Positions 43,200-56,534 are shown, counted from the first letter of the stretch. The stretch: 64,000 nucleotides of DNA from Norana najaformis (GCA_964023275.1 OZ029914.1:43573817-43637816), one strand, 5' to 3'. The notes: a model not told the origin generated them from the sequence alone. Translations and numbers: made by a program.

Positions 43200-44743
43200 T
43201 CGCTATCGTCAAGATGGCTGACAATCATGAAAGGACCATAGATGCTTCATTCAAAGCTTTTTCACTAGAAAGTTCTCAAAAATAATCTTTCAGGCATTCG
43301 ATAGGTGGCAGGACATGTCCGCTATTACTACTAAGCGGCAGGAATATTACTGGGACGCTGAATTGGCTGGAAACAGCTGATATCTGAAGGACGTGTTTAC
43401 ACGTCCGTAGCGTCTCGGCTATACAATTGTGGGACCTGTTAACACGTCCCTCGCGACCAACGTGTAAGTACTATATTCAACTAAGTACATTGCTTAAAAT
43501 AAAAGCAGACATGGCAGTTATTACCATTTCAGATAATCGCAACATATACATATCAGAGGGCACAGAATTGTTTTTAAAATCTGTCGCTGTCCTAAGCTAT
43601 GAAGTTGACATAATAACAAAATCAGTGCTAAAGAGTATGTGTACAGACAGACGTAACACGAGTTTTATTAATTTGAATCTTTTTATGTGTTTTTACAATG
43701 TTGATAAAATGTTGCAATAGCCATTTGTAAGAAGCAAAATTGCCAGTTCAGTCGTTGGAGCTAATTTCTGCTGAAATAAAATATAATCAAAACTAAAAGT
43801 TAAACTCAACGTGCAAATTTGTCATTGTAGAAATGACAAATTCATGTCAAGGGCACATATTAAATGCAATACCTTCATTTATTCGTCCTGTCAAAAGCCG
43901 CCTTCTTCCTACTTTTGTTGACTGTCCAGTCATTGCTCTGCTTTGGGCTTTTGTCTGGCTTTTATAGCCAGACCAGTAATTCAGTCGCACATCTGACGTG
44001 TATATTTATAGCGCAAACTAAAACCCCACGCGAACATGGTCACCATTCGGTCAGAAGTATGGTCACGCGTGTGAGTTTAGACAGCAGTGATATCGGTCAA
44101 AGATTACTGTTTCATGAGTTTTATTTTGCATCCCGAATGTAGCCTTTATAGGATCTAATGCCTAAACTAATGTAAACTGAGTGCCACGATTCTCCTTCGT
44201 AAAACTGAGGTTTATAACATTTTCGATTTTGAACTGTTTTGACCATAATGTGACTGCATTGAGTAGAATTCCGTACACATTTTAAACTTTGAAAAGATAT
44301 ACAACACGGCGACGATAGTCGAGCTTCATAGGTGGTCGTCGATGCGTTGCGAGGTCTATTGTCCAATGACTCTGTACAATCACAATATGCATTCAAATTA
44401 TTATTACTTCACCAGGAAGTCTGGGCGTCCAGAGCCTTTCGGTCTTGTCCTATATATGCCGCTGGCTAAACAAGCAAGCTCATTAACCAGTCACACGCAA
44501 TCTTATTTCTTAAATGCAGTACCTTGCTTTATTCTACTTCATCACGTCACACATAAATGGATTGTATGCACTGGTAGATATATGCAGTGCATACACACTA
44601 GTCGTGTCTTATGTATGATCACTGTGGACCCTAGCAGGGGTACCAGGATGCATAGTTTCCTACTTATCTCAGCCCATGCACTCATTCACTATATGCTTAA
44701 AGGGGCATTATTCGTCTGGTGCTTTGCTGAAATGTGGTGCTGC

Positions 44744-44905
44744 GTAGGGTTCTGTTCCGTACTTAGTCCTCTATTGTTTACATTATACACCCCACCTATA
44801 AGCACACTGCTTGACAAGCATTCACTAGCACATCATTTCTATGCGGATGTTACCCAAATCTACATTTCGTTTGACAGATGTCTTGTCACTCAGACTTGTC
44901 ATTAA
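44744..44905 (+). pseudogene. LINE reverse-transcriptase core fragment
   Basis: SVLSPLLFTLYTPPISTLLD, then HHFYADVTQIYISF: the 'GSVLGPLLF' and 'YADDTQ' motifs of CR1/L2-like LINEs, with the active-site second Asp replaced by Val and the GPQG start missing. Inactive remnant. 43450-44740 shows no other recognisable feature. Confidence 0.7.
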
Positions 44906-44926
44906 TCTGCAAGGTCATCTGATAAG

Positions 44927-45085
44927 GGACGTAGTGGTATAGTGGCATAGTCAGTAGCTCGTTACCGGAGTGTCGCGGGTTCGAATCTGCCTCAAGCCAC
45001 TGCGTAGCGACCGTGGACAAGTTGCTCACCCGCAATTGTCTGTAAGGAAGGCAACGGGAAAGTCATCTCATCCCCGGGTGGCATA
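44927..45085 (+). mobile_element. tRNA-derived SINE
   Basis: Head with 'gtggtatagtggcatagtca' and box B CGGGTTCGAATCTGCC; body 'gtggacaagttgctcacccg' like the SINE at 3426. Inserted between two LINE pieces. Confidence 0.6.
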
Positions 45086-45139
45086 AAGCCAATGGACCTG
45101 CCTTCGGGCAGAGAACTCATCACCAGATTTGTCTTTATC

Positions 45140-45405
45140 TGGTCATATCTAAGACTAGAACTGTTCTTAATGAACGGCCTTTTTCGGTTGCCTGACAGAT
45201 TTTGGAAATCCCTTCCTGTGTCTGTTCGTTCTGTTCAGTCGCTTGTATCATTCCCTTCTCAACTTAAGACTTACCTTTTTCAAACTGCTTATTCACCATA
45301 GGCTACCTTATGTCTTGTGGGCTGGCCTTCTGATTGCGCCTTGGCTTGGGTGTGCCACTGGTTGATGCCTTGTGAACTCGACACCGGCGCGTTAGAATTT
45401 ACTAA
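45140..45405 (+). mobile_element. LINE 3' end with C-terminal codons
   Basis: FRLPDRFWKSLPVSVRSVQS, then LVSFPSQLKTYLFQTAYSP and stop, followed by the 3' end 'ttatgtcttgtgggctggcc', 'ggttgatgccttgtgaactc' shared with 19055-19240. Probably the same element as the core fragment at 44744, with an internal gap and SINE insertion. Confidence 0.7.
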
Positions 45406-46419
45406 TTACATATACAATTGACCTGGTACAAAACGGGGTCAATTTCCGTGCAAATATATCGTCTGTGGAATAAAATGAAATTTTGTAGACACGTTTTATT
45501 AAGGTTATAAATACTTTTGTAACCTAATCGCTTGCTTAACCTAATCGCTTGCTTAGTGACTTCTCTATAACATCATTGAGACGACGAAATTGTAACACAA
45601 ACCAGCATTCAATGTTCCCAACTAAAAACTAAAGACTTACCTTAATTACACCGTTCATATAGCGTTTGAGCAATGCCTATAGATGGACTTTAGAATACTT
45701 CCAAGTAGCCCACTCGTCAGCAGCGACTTGGAGAAGCTCTTCCGAAGGAGGCCTCGTATAATTTTTACAAATACAATACGACATATTTGTGTCAACAGTT
45801 GAAATTCTTCAGTGTCAGCACCTGGCATACTACTTTGTCTTGTTTGATTATGTCGTAATCGGTGTCTTTAGGTTATGCTACATTTGGCCGCTTAATTACA
45901 AAGCCGATAAATCTTGCTCCAATCCGGTCTGGATGGTTCAACGTAAGCATGGATTGTTCGTCTACCCTGTGATCCAGTTCCTATTAAATGTGAAGTAAGT
46001 TTGGTCAGAATAGCGGATTTGTTGAGGTAAAAATTTGGTTTTACTTCTGTCAAGAAGTCCTGCTGCCTTTAACACACCGCTGTATTGCTGCGATAGCTTA
46101 TGATATGCCTAATTAATTATCTTTAGGCTTATCCTTTCGTTGTTCATCAATTCAATCGCCTATTCACGGAACTTCAGTGAATCTTATACCTCGCACATGC
46201 ATAGAATACTACTGTATTTCTACAGCAAATGATATATGCAAAACGTTATCGAATTTATGAAATTAACAGTGTAGATAGGTTTGTCTGATATATTTTACTT
46301 CACAATGCGCTTACTAAAACAACACAGTGAATCGTCATTACACTGTAAGTCATATTCGTATGTTGTCCGGCGTAGACAAATAGAATAGACAGCTATTTAA
46401 ATATGATCTTAATAAAACG

Positions 46420-46640
46420 CTAATCTAATCTAATTTTTGTATCTTCTACTGTGCCAATATCATAATCCTAAAGCAATCAATCGATGGTTCCTTGAAGGAT
46501 GTTAAGTAAAATCTGTTTGAAAGCGAAAATCCAAGTTGAGTCCATTCGAAAAACAAGAAGGTACTCCCAAAAGACAAGAAAACAACCTGCACTGGAAATG
46601 ACTGTTCAGAATAAATTTTAATCGAGGTCACTCTGGTCCC
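46420..46640 (-). repeat. (TTAGA)n-tailed retroposon end, third minus copy
   Basis: CTAATCTAATCTAATTTTTG, then 'ctactgtgccaatatcataa' and 'caatcgatggttccttgaag', parallel to 2256 and 3815. 45410-46420 shows nothing recognisable. Confidence 0.45.
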
Positions 46641-46984
46641 GACAGCACCGAGCTCCGCTACACTCTTCCACTGAATACATGTGCTGTTTCGTGTAATTCA
46701 GTTCAACATGCATTTCTCTGTATGTGTAAAATTAGACATATTTAGAGCAGTTTGGTAGCCATGCATGCAGCTTCTTTGAGAGGTTCCTTGAAGGATGTTA
46801 CACAAATGCCGTATATTTCGTGCCGATTTCGGGACGGTAGTCATTTCACTCGGCACCCGGGCGAGATCTTCCGCTTTCTCGCCTCCGCACATCAGCACGA
46901 GAAAACGGCGCATTGTATGTATGTTTATAGCTCATTTCAGAGGTTCTTAAAACGCGTTACACAAAAGCCGAGATACACAGGAAA

Positions 46985-47270
46985 TACATTCATGCATGTC
47001 TACATGCATAAAGTTATTAAATACATGCATACATGCATTTATACGTGCCTGCATGCATACATACATACACATAAATGAACATACATAAATACTGTACATT
47101 CATCCATACATACATGAATGTGTATAAACATGCATGTACGTGTGTGTTTTTTAGAATGTCCCGATACATCGATAAATGCATACATGAAGACAGACATGCA
47201 TACGTATTTGCACACATGTATATTACATACATACATTCATGCATGCACAGATTTACATACATAAAATAAC
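46985..47270 (+). repeat. Degenerate (CATA)n microsatellite
   Basis: CATACATA, CATGCATA and CATAAATA words with interruptions. 47280-50540 apart from the next entry has only short chance frames and no feature I can support. Confidence 0.75.
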
Positions 47271-48066
47271 ACGACAGCACATGACACATTTGACTACTGT
47301 TTTCAGAGGAAAAGGTTTTTAGAATTTGTTTTCCAGATCAATCATTTCTAGCAGTCTTCTCCACTTTTTCTAATTTTCTGTTTTTGCACTGCTGGAGTTA
47401 AGGTTGAGTATTGTATTAGTGTTAATTTCAGGTCAAGTAATATAGCTGAAACGAATTGTAACCTAACTGCTGGTATTCACGAGCAAACCCTCCAGGATTT
47501 AGCACGTGTGTGTGTGTTTTAATAAACATAGTTACCCAAGGACAGAACAAGTCTGTTTGTGTTACACAAAACAGGGACATGAGCAAATTAGTCTACCATC
47601 ATGAATCTGCGTTTCAGCGATTTTGCTCAAGGATCCAACATAAACCGCTACTTTTCATTCTTAAGCGGGATATATATAGGATGCTCGCCCATCCTGATAT
47701 TTCCAACATGTAATAGATGAGTGTCATTATGTGAAGTATGCGCAGAGGCCTATATATGTGCTATAGGTAAAAGCACATAGAGTTTTAATACTGTTTTTCT
47801 ACCTGTGTACAACCCAAAAACGTTCAATCAGAGTTCTCGCATATTTTATCAAAACGATGCAGCTTCATCCACTGGTCTTGATATGATGAATAAGTTTATT
47901 TTCATACTGTCATTATCCAGCGACTTGTATTCTTTACCACCAGTCCCTTCCCCGTTTCGAAGAAATCCGCGAATTGTTCTCCACCGCTGCTGCTTTACAT
48001 GCTATAACTTCTTTCTTCTTCTTCTTCTTCTGTCTTCTCTTCCGCCATTCATGGCGATGAGGCCTT

Positions 48067-48130
48067 TATGAAACTTCTCCAAACTTCTTTAACTTCTTTA
48101 CTTCTTTACTTCTTTAACTTCTTTACTCTG
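48067..48130 (+). repeat. (ACTTCTTT)n short tandem repeat
   Basis: Seven or so units of ACTTCTTT/AACTTCTTT in a row. Confidence 0.75.
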
Positions 48131-50537
48131 AGTTTATTCTACGTTTTTCGTGGTTTTAACTCGCGTGAAGATGCTATTAACGACAGCTTAAAGCGTACAA
48201 TGTACACATGTGACCAGCTAATAAGCCTGCGTACCCATGGGTCAGCTTTGTACGCATATTGACGTATTACTTCCTACCAGACGGTCATCCCGTGGCTGCA
48301 GGGCCAGGCGCCGACTGAGCCTGAAGCGAATGGCCCCCTTCTGTTGAAAAGGCGACCAGCCTGCTGCTGAGGAAAATGAGTTCTCCGGACGAGTGGAAAG
48401 GTTTCAAATTCCGTTCTGATTGCAAGGTCTTCCGTACAAGAAAACCTCCGTCTAATTTTTGTTATTGTCATTGTTACTGTATATGAAGAACTATCATGTT
48501 AATCTTTTAAATCGTCAGAACCAAAAAAATGCAAGATATGTTAATTCAGCAGACCCGTCTGCATGAAATAATCTCTGTGCAGAACACACAGCATCTTAGT
48601 ACTCCTCGGTAATTCGATGCAGGTACGCCCATTACGTGGACTGTAACACCTGAAGGTAACTGCGGTGTGGCGGGAAACAATGTAGAATTAGTATGAGGGT
48701 TCACTTGCCTCAGGTCGAATGTCGAGTCCGAAAACAGCAGCTTTTGGAGTCTTGATTTTCGCGCCCCGAAGAGATAGAAGACATCCATTGCTTGAACAAG
48801 GCACACATGAACCCAGCTGAGGAAGAAAAAACCTTGCAGCGCTAATATCGAGTTGCATGTACACCTCTGACGAGAACATTATCAGTATCTTTTTAGGTAA
48901 ATGCACAAAATCATATGTCTCTTCAATTGTCATGTGTTAGATCAATTGTTATCTTAAGGATCTAATATGAATATTTAAGAAATACGATTTGCTTCCCCAA
49001 CTGAGCCGCAGTCGTGGGTCCATCCTGAAAAAATTAATAATTATTAACCAATTTTGCAGCATTAAGTGTTCAATATTAATAAAAGTGCAAAGCACAATAA
49101 ATGTAAAGTAAATCACAATTACCCAGGTATGTGTCATAACTACGCATAAATACTGTGCAATAAAAATCCGCAACATTATTATGGTACTACTTTCCAAAAC
49201 AGTGCGCAGTTCAAATGCACAGTTAGTGTGCATTCTAAGGTACACACTTAGTGTGAAAGAACCGTGCACATTTGTGTGCAACTTATAACTACACAATACT
49301 TTGTAGTCATGATACACAATAGTGGGCAGTGAAAAGTTTCAAATAATAAACGAGAACTGCAGAGAATAATTCCACAGTACTGGGTGCGAGTGACTGCCCC
49401 ATACATCAGTGTGGAGAGAAGTGTAGGATACCTCACACTTTTTACGACAGCGTATGACTTCTTTACATCCTTTATGATAATTGATAATAAGGTGTGTTAA
49501 TATTAACTTCTAGGTGTAAAAAATTGTTTGTTGGTGGCTAATAGAAAGATTATGGTATGCAAGCGCTAAGTAGCTTGTTGGAAAACTTTCTTCCTCATAG
49601 CAGAAAGGAACCGTGGAATCCAGTTGAATACCGTTGTATCTTCTGGGCAAGAAGAAATTCACCCAACTGAAGCCATAACAGGAGAAGCTGGCTATGAAGG
49701 GCTTCGATCGTCGGGTATCTTCGAACATTACGATGAACTGAATGTCAATGAATATCAAACAGTAAACGAGCACAACGAAAGTTTTCAGCTCACACAACGA
49801 AGCTGCCCATTCTACAAAGAAATCATCTGACTTTATTTAACCAAACTTTCACATGCATGAAAGCAAGCTTTCTAAATGGAAATGAAATGTCGACAAAATT
49901 TAGTTATGATTATAGCAAGTATTTTGGAAAAAATATTGTATGTGTAATACCATGAAAATCATTATCCAATGAAGATTTTAAAAACAGTCCCCCATAAAAA
50001 TAGTTGCCAATTCATTACGGGTTACCTGTTTAACTTGGTCAGATAAAATTTTAAATAAAGAATTATTTTTATTAGGACAAATTTTTTTATACAAATGAAT
50101 AATTTAAAAAGTATGCTGACAATTCGTTCGGATGACAGACGCATCCACAACACGCGACCAGCGTTTCTAAGTCAAAGCTCAAGTTTGACATTATTTGCAT
50201 CCGTATTATTTTGATGAGTCGTTGTGAAAATTGTTGTTTTAATTTGAAATGATTATGACTATGTACATGTGTTCAGAACTTTGAAGTTTTTGACCCAACT
50301 GTCTAGTTGTTTTGAACTATTCTATTGTTCTGGTTTGCCTACTGCTTACGGTGTTTGTATTGTTGGCATTTACTTACGCATTTGCTTTTTGTTGAGAAAT
50401 ATCTCATAATCTAGCATAGAACCAATTTCCATTATGGAACACATTCTTTGGAATTTTATACCATTGAACTTGGAAGCCTAACGATTGTCCTTATATACAG
50501 GTATATGGGTATTAATGCTTTTATGTGGCTGTTTATG

Positions 50538-50721
<184 letters not shown>

Positions 50722-50750
50722 CTATGTACTTGAAGCCGCTTTTACTGTTC

Positions 50751-50998
50751 GAAAACAGCTCTAAGAGGGAAAGAGACACAGTCACTGCTTTAAGATGTTT
50801 TTAGGCAGTGATGCAGAAAAAGCTGAGTCCAGAAAGAAGGAAGCATGCGTTGATGAGTCTGGTGACATTTTCAAGATGCTTGGCATCAGTAGTAATACTA
50901 ATGCCAAGAATAACAGTGATGATGCCGGTGGATTCTTCAATTTTGGTATAAAGCCGTTGGATGAAGGTCCGGTTAAAAGTCAGTTCAAGTTCTTCTGA
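50751..50998 (+). pseudogene. Duplicated terminal exon of the coiled-coil/FG-tail gene, frameshifted
   Basis: Copy of 7944-8213. A 13-base deletion between short CT repeats (lost from the stretch at about 7982-7997 of the parent) shifts the frame and gives TAG at once. After the deletion the old frame stays open and still ends QFKFF with the same stop/AATAAA overlap. No upstream exons accompany it. Confidence 0.85.
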
Positions 50999-51671
50999 AT
51001 AAAGAATGCTGGATGACACCGAGTTAAAGCAAAGCCAACAGTCTCCTCTTTCTGTTTCAAGATCTGAAGTGTAATCCAAGAGTTTAAGACTGAATTTGGT
51101 TGTAACTAACAGTTTGTTATTGTTTCTTAAATGCATTGTTAAGTATTATATTGATGTGAACAAATGAATAGGTTTTCACTGAGTGTGCTTCCTATGTCAA
51201 CAAGTACACAGTCTATCTTGAAAAGTGATAGTGATTGAACATTTTTCAACTGTTGGGTTTTCATTATTTAAATTGCTGAGAGTATATCAGCTTGCATTCA
51301 GTTATTTTCGCCAAGTATAGTTTTTTTTAAATTGTATGTATGTATGAAAACATATTTCAGCACTTCGTAAAAATGCTGCAAAAATAACTAGTTGTAGGTG
51401 TATGCATCATCTGGATTTAGGAATTTAGTGTCAAGGTTTAATTGTTATAAATAGTTAAGTTTTGGTATTATTTTATTTATTTTGTGTGATATTTTCATGA
51501 AGTTAATTTAAATAGTTTGTGGCACTGTCATGGACATTGTTAAGTATGTAAATTCATTTTAATTGACCTATTATGGTTTATGATTACTAATAGTTAATAT
51601 TTTGGCACACATTCATTAAATTTTTCAATGTTGGATAATTAGTATTAAAGAAGTTTGGTGAGTGGCTATAG

Positions 51672-51770
51672 TTCTGTTGTTGTTGTTGTTGTTGTGTTGT
51701 TGTCGTTTTGTTGTGTTGTTGTTGTTGATGATGATGGTGGTGGTGGTGATGATGATGATGATGATGATCA
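51672..51770 (+). repeat. GTT/GAT/GGT trinucleotide repeats (copy B)
   Basis: Shorter version of the repeat at 8880-9016. Confidence 0.85.
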
Positions 51771-51774
51771 ATAC

Positions 51775-52450
51775 ATTGACGCAGACGACGTCGGCAATCA
51801 CATTTCGCAAAAACAATTGTAGGGCCTACGTGATGCCGACGAGCCGATGTTTACATCTGTCGCGCAAGGCCTCTGATGTGCGGCCTACGAAGTCATTCTG
51901 CTCCTGTGTGGGCCGACATACATGTTCTCCGGGCAATTATGCGGTTCGTTGCGAAGCACACGGCGGACGAGTACGCCAGTCGAACTGCTTTGGCATATAC
52001 CGCGGGCGAAGAACGACAGAAAATATGATATCTTCAGCCGTTTCCGCGCATTGATCAGCCTTTGCAGGTGCGCGCTTCCATCCGCATTAGACGCTCCCGC
52101 CTTGGACAGCGCACGTGTCAGCCACTCGTGTGGCCAGCGATTATGTATCGCGAAGGGTCATTTTTCTACCATCGGCCGTAATTCTTGCGTGCGCTGGTTA
52201 GGTGGGCGGTTGGCCAGCGACTGCGTGAGAAACCGAGCAGCAGCGGATGCTGCAGAGGCTGACGGAGTTTCGCGAAGATGCTTAGCGGCTGTTCAAGGTA
52301 AGTGCTTGCGTACGTGCATGGTCGGGCTCTTGAGACGTTCTGTCGGATTAAGAGCCGGCGCAAGAGAGCTCGCTCCTTGGTTCTCTTGTGCTTGAGCCTA
52401 ATTGATTGACGCCGCGGGCGTGCGCAGTCATAGATCCGACCTTCTCCCGT
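51775..52450. promoter_or_regulatory. CpG-rich island-like region with a consensus splice donor
   Basis: Dense in CG dinucleotides compared with flanks. At 52296 a CAAG|GTAAGT donor follows a GC-rich open stretch (about 52205-52296; RNRAAADAAEADGVSRRCLA) that copy A lacks. This could be a CpG-island promoter with a non-coding or coding first exon. No partner exon was found downstream in the window. Speculative. Confidence 0.3.
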
Positions 52451-53483
52451 CTCGGTTCTACTGAGCGATCTCGCCCAACGATAGCTCCTGAATAGCCGCC
52501 CATGGAATGAAGGAGTCCATGTCGTTATACCTTTATCAGTAATATAAATCGAATATATTTAACAATGCTTAAAAGGTTTGCTGTAGGCGTAACTTTATTA
52601 GTAGGCCTATATTTTAGGCCGATAGTTTAGAAGGTAGAAATTCGTGTATAATTTAGACCTATACAGTATGTAGGTTGATCTATAGTAATCATATAGCGTA
52701 ATACGTTATAGATCTTATATCTATATAAATGGCCTCTTGAAATCGTGAACTTCTTATCGAACATAAGTAAGTCTTCGGAAACAGTGTTTTTACAGGCGCT
52801 CAATGAAGGCAAAAAATCAATGAGGCAAGAAGGGTCAGGTTCAGACTAGCGCCAAATAATGCATTTGAACCTTACTTGAATTTGAACCTTGAACTCCTGG
52901 AAAGAAAGATAAGAACGGTCGTGGAAATGACGATCCAGGCATGCAGTGTGATGGTTCCAGCGGTGGCGGTGGTGATAAGGGTTACTACGTAGAAGATTAG
53001 GATGAACTCGATGTCAAAGGCCACCGTTTGATCCGCTCTCTGTCTGCAATGTTGAGGACTGAACATCGCCTAGGCAACGAGTGTAGGCCTATCTTTGATA
53101 GCCCTACTGGTGCCTTGTCTTTGACTAGAGGCCTTGACGTGGATGATTGTTCACGCAGTCCTATTTCTTTATGCAATGCTAGTCATGTGTTCAAAGACGA
53201 GTGGCTCTATCTATTCTTCAGTTTCTGTGGCTGTGTATCAGCACGGCCACAGAACAAAGGTTTCCGAATCCTATAGTGGCGTGAGTGGCAGCCACTGACA
53301 GTTTACTGATCGATGGGATGAAATACCGTTGAACTATTCCCTTTCTGCGGGTTCACGACCTGTATACATCAGCTAGATTTATTCAGTAAGTGAACACCAT
53401 ATAAACAAGCTGGGCATAACATTAGGCTTATTATAGCATGCTAGGCCTATATAGGTAGAGGCTAAAGGCATTCATCCGTATCT

Positions 53484-53612
53484 ATGTATGCATGTATGTA
53501 CGTATGTATGTATGTATTTATTTATTTATTTATTTATGTGTTTGTATGCATGTATGTACGTATGTATGTATGTATGTATGTATGTATATATGTATTTATT
53601 TATGTATGTATG
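53484..53612 (+). repeat. (GTAT)n / (TTTA)n microsatellite (copy B)
   Basis: Counterpart of 9915-10045. Confidence 0.9.
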
Positions 53613-53614
53613 TG

Positions 53615-53800
53615 GGGCACGGTAGTCGATTGATTAGAGAGTTCGGCTTGTAACGCGGAGAGTACGGGTTCGAGCCTCCCCTGATCGAGGTGGTTACTGC
53701 GTAGGGACCTTGAGAAAAACCTTCACTCACAATTGCTCAGCGCTGTCGGTTGATGCTTAGTCATTAGATAGTGGCGCTTAATAAAAGCAGAAGTAATAAT
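53615..53800 (+). mobile_element. tRNA-derived SINE (copy B)
   Basis: Counterpart of 10047-10236 with a few substitutions, with box B ACGGGTTCGAGCCTCCC kept. Confidence 0.65.
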
Positions 53801-53802
53801 AT

Positions 53803-54236
53803 GTAAGTATGTATGTATGTATGTATGCATGCATATATGTATGTATGTATGTATGTGTGTATGTATGTTTGTATGTTCGTATGTATATATATATATGTAT
53901 GCATTTATGTATGTATGTATGCGTGTATGTATTTATGTATGTACGTATGTATATGTATATGTATGTATGTATTATGTATGTATGTATGTAGGTAAGCATG
54001 TATGTATGTACGTATGTATGTATATATGTATGTATGTGTGTATGTATTTATGTATGTACGTATGTATGTGTATATGTATGTATGTATTATGTATGTATGT
54101 ATGTATATAAGCATGTATGTAGGTATGTATTTATGTATGTTAATATATATGTATGTATGTATGCATGCATGTATGTATGTATGTATTTATGCATTTATGT
54201 ATTTATGCATTTATGTATTATGTATATAAGTATGTA
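53803..54236 (+). repeat. (GTAT)n microsatellite (copy B)
   Basis: Counterpart of 10237-10585 but about 85 bases longer, with an internal duplicated block ('tgtatttatgtatgtacgta'). Confidence 0.95.
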
Positions 54237-54693
54237 TGTATCTGGGAAGTTTTATAGCGCCTTTATGTGCTTTACAGATGTGCTTATCGCTGACCTAAAT
54301 GATACAGAAGAGAGTTCTACGAGCCTCACAAAGTATCTGTAATACTTCCGTCGATTTCAATCAAATGAGGAGGGCATACGAAAAGAGCTTAGAATAGAAT
54401 CAGACTTCAGAGGGAGCTGTAAGAAGCTTATTCTACTGCACAACGTACAGTGCTTCGTCGTGACTGCTGCACGCTACGCCCTGAACTGATGTGCTTTAGG
54501 CTCTACACCTCGGTTAGCTATCAGTGTATGCTTTCAACATCGCTAAGTGCGCATGGGCGTAGGTCCTTCTGCAGGTGTGTGTTGTTTTTCAGTGACTGAT
54601 TTAGCTATAGGCGTGGGGGTGGTTCGTCCCCCGGCCTTTTTGGTTATATGCCGGCGCTCCCTAGGCCAGATCCGTGAAACTCCGCCACTGCCT

Positions 54694-54780
54694 TTAGTCT
54701 GGTAGTGCCAGTCCCAAGCCTGGATAAAGGAGGAGGGCGACGTCAACGACCTTTGATGCCATAAGATGTCGTTAAACATT
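54694..54780 (+). repeat. GTGCCAGTCC dispersed repeat, copy in duplication B
   Basis: Same as 11035-11116. Confidence 0.65.
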
Positions 54781-55079
54781 GGAAACACTACTACTGTTAT
54801 CAGACCCGTGCATGATGGTGGACTGCAAGAATGTGGCGCCCCTCTGGAAATGCTCTTGCCTCCCCCCAACGCAAACAATCCTGGAGCCGCCACTGTTGCT
54901 TTTAGCCTAATACGAATCTGCGAAGTGATCAAAGTGACCGGGTTAAAGGAGAAGAGCATTTCCTTAAGCTAACTTCAAGAGGTAGCAGTGAGTAGAAGGT
55001 AGTAGTGACTTTATTTTCGAAGCCTTAGTTGGCGGGTGGCCAATCCTTTTCCTGACCGTCTGATCTTCCCACCAACAGT

Positions 55080-55380
55080 CAACGGTCAGTCAGCGGTTGT
55101 GAAGGATCTCACCCGATTAATTCATTGAAAAATGAGCAGGGTCGAGACCATACTGTCGCTATAGAAGACCGTATAGGCCTACATTTACTTTTACGTTTAA
55201 CAAATATTTTACCTTGTGCTTAGACACCTTTAAATTACGAATCCGTACACCGGAACCTAAAGTGGCTTGGCGCCCATTCAAACGGGCAGCCGTTGTGAAG
55301 GATCTCACCCGATTAATTCATTGAAAAAAGAGCAGGGTCGAAACCATACGGTCGACATAGAAAAACGCGTACATTCACGT
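55080..55380 (+). repeat. Two successive SINE tails (GTGAAGGATCTCACCCG family)
   Basis: 'ggttgtgaaggatctcaccc' occurs at about 55094 and 55290, each followed by 'attcattgaaaaa', 'agcagggtcga' and 'tatagaa' or 'catagaa'. The first continues copy B past the point where copy A was rearranged. Confidence 0.65.
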
Positions 55381-55734
55381 TGATCTCATTATTTAGCTGA
55401 GTTCACACTGAGCGATTGAAACAGAAATTTTGGAATATCCCTCTGTCCTGGCGGGATTTAATATGTTAATATTGTCTTGCTACTGCACTTTCGCTGTGGG
55501 AATGTTTATTTCTGACGCCGAACTGTATATCGAAAGTTCTAGAACTCTTACAGTTCGTTTAGCTTATAGACTACGTAGATCCAACGTCGTTCGTTTGCCC
55601 TTGCAATGCGTCTCGAGCACTCACTCAATAGTTCTTTCTTTTTTATTTGATCCATAATTTCCTTTGTTTTTCTTTTGTCAGTTCTTCTTTACTTCTTTCC
55701 TTCCATTCATTTGTTCGTTTGTTCAGGTCTTCTT

Positions 55735-55910
55735 TCTTTTTTCCTTCCTTCCTTCTTTCCTTCGTTCCTTCGTTCCTTCCTTCGTTCCTTCGTTCCTTCC
55801 TTCGTTCCTTCGTTCCTTCCTTCGTTCCTTCCTTCGTTCCTTCGTTCCTTCCTTCCTTTCTCCCTTCCTTCCTTCCTTCCTTCCTTCCTTCTTTCGTTCT
55901 TTTATTCTTC
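55735..55910 (+). repeat. (TTCC/TTCG)n tract
   Basis: TTCCTTCGTTCC-type repeat. The open frames in all phases (Phe/Leu/Pro/Ser-rich) come from it. 55380-55680 has nothing recognisable. Confidence 0.95.
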
Positions 55911-56534
55911 CATTAATCATCCCTTTCTTCTTTCTGACGTATAGGCCGATGTATTTTGCATTATTTTTGTGATTTATCAGCCCTAAAGTTTAATTTCAAT
56001 AAACCTAACATTGTAAGTTTTACAATTAGCATTCTTTTTATGCAAGTTTATTTTCTGTTTACAAAATATAATGACTCATACCTATTTATCTACGGTGCGC
56101 TTTTAATTATTTAGGCTAAAACTCCTCATGCAGTACAAAGGATAAAGTTGAACGAAGCTTCGACAGAATTGAAACCAGATCAGATATCCCTTTTTGGGTT
56201 AGCCGAAAAAACAGTCCGCCCATCTGCATGAACTGACTACGATGGGAATGGTACTATCAACTGGCAGTACAGGCATCTCAAGATCAGGTAAGAAAACATT
56301 GCAGGCCACCCAAACCCTTGCTAAACAGACATTTGTAATTACTGTCGCCATCTATTTAGACGTTTGCCCTTTAGCCTTAACATCTTCCAACGTCAGAGCA
56401 CAATTGGTTGGTAGGCCACGACCTGATGAAGGGAGACGTTGATTCATACATATAGGGCTCTATCTCGAGTCACTAGCTCTGTTGGGCTATTGGGCGTCCT
56501 AGTTATTAACTTCTTATTCCCGCCTGTTCTCAGG

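Larger units (their letters stand above)
50751..55135 (+). repeat. Segmental duplication, copy B
   Basis: Same orientation and content as 7944-11473, 42.8 kb away. It contains about 0.8 kb (52203-53020) not in copy A and small differences in repeat lengths. The left edge starts inside an exon next to (AT)n; the right edge is in a SINE tail. Confidence 0.85.
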
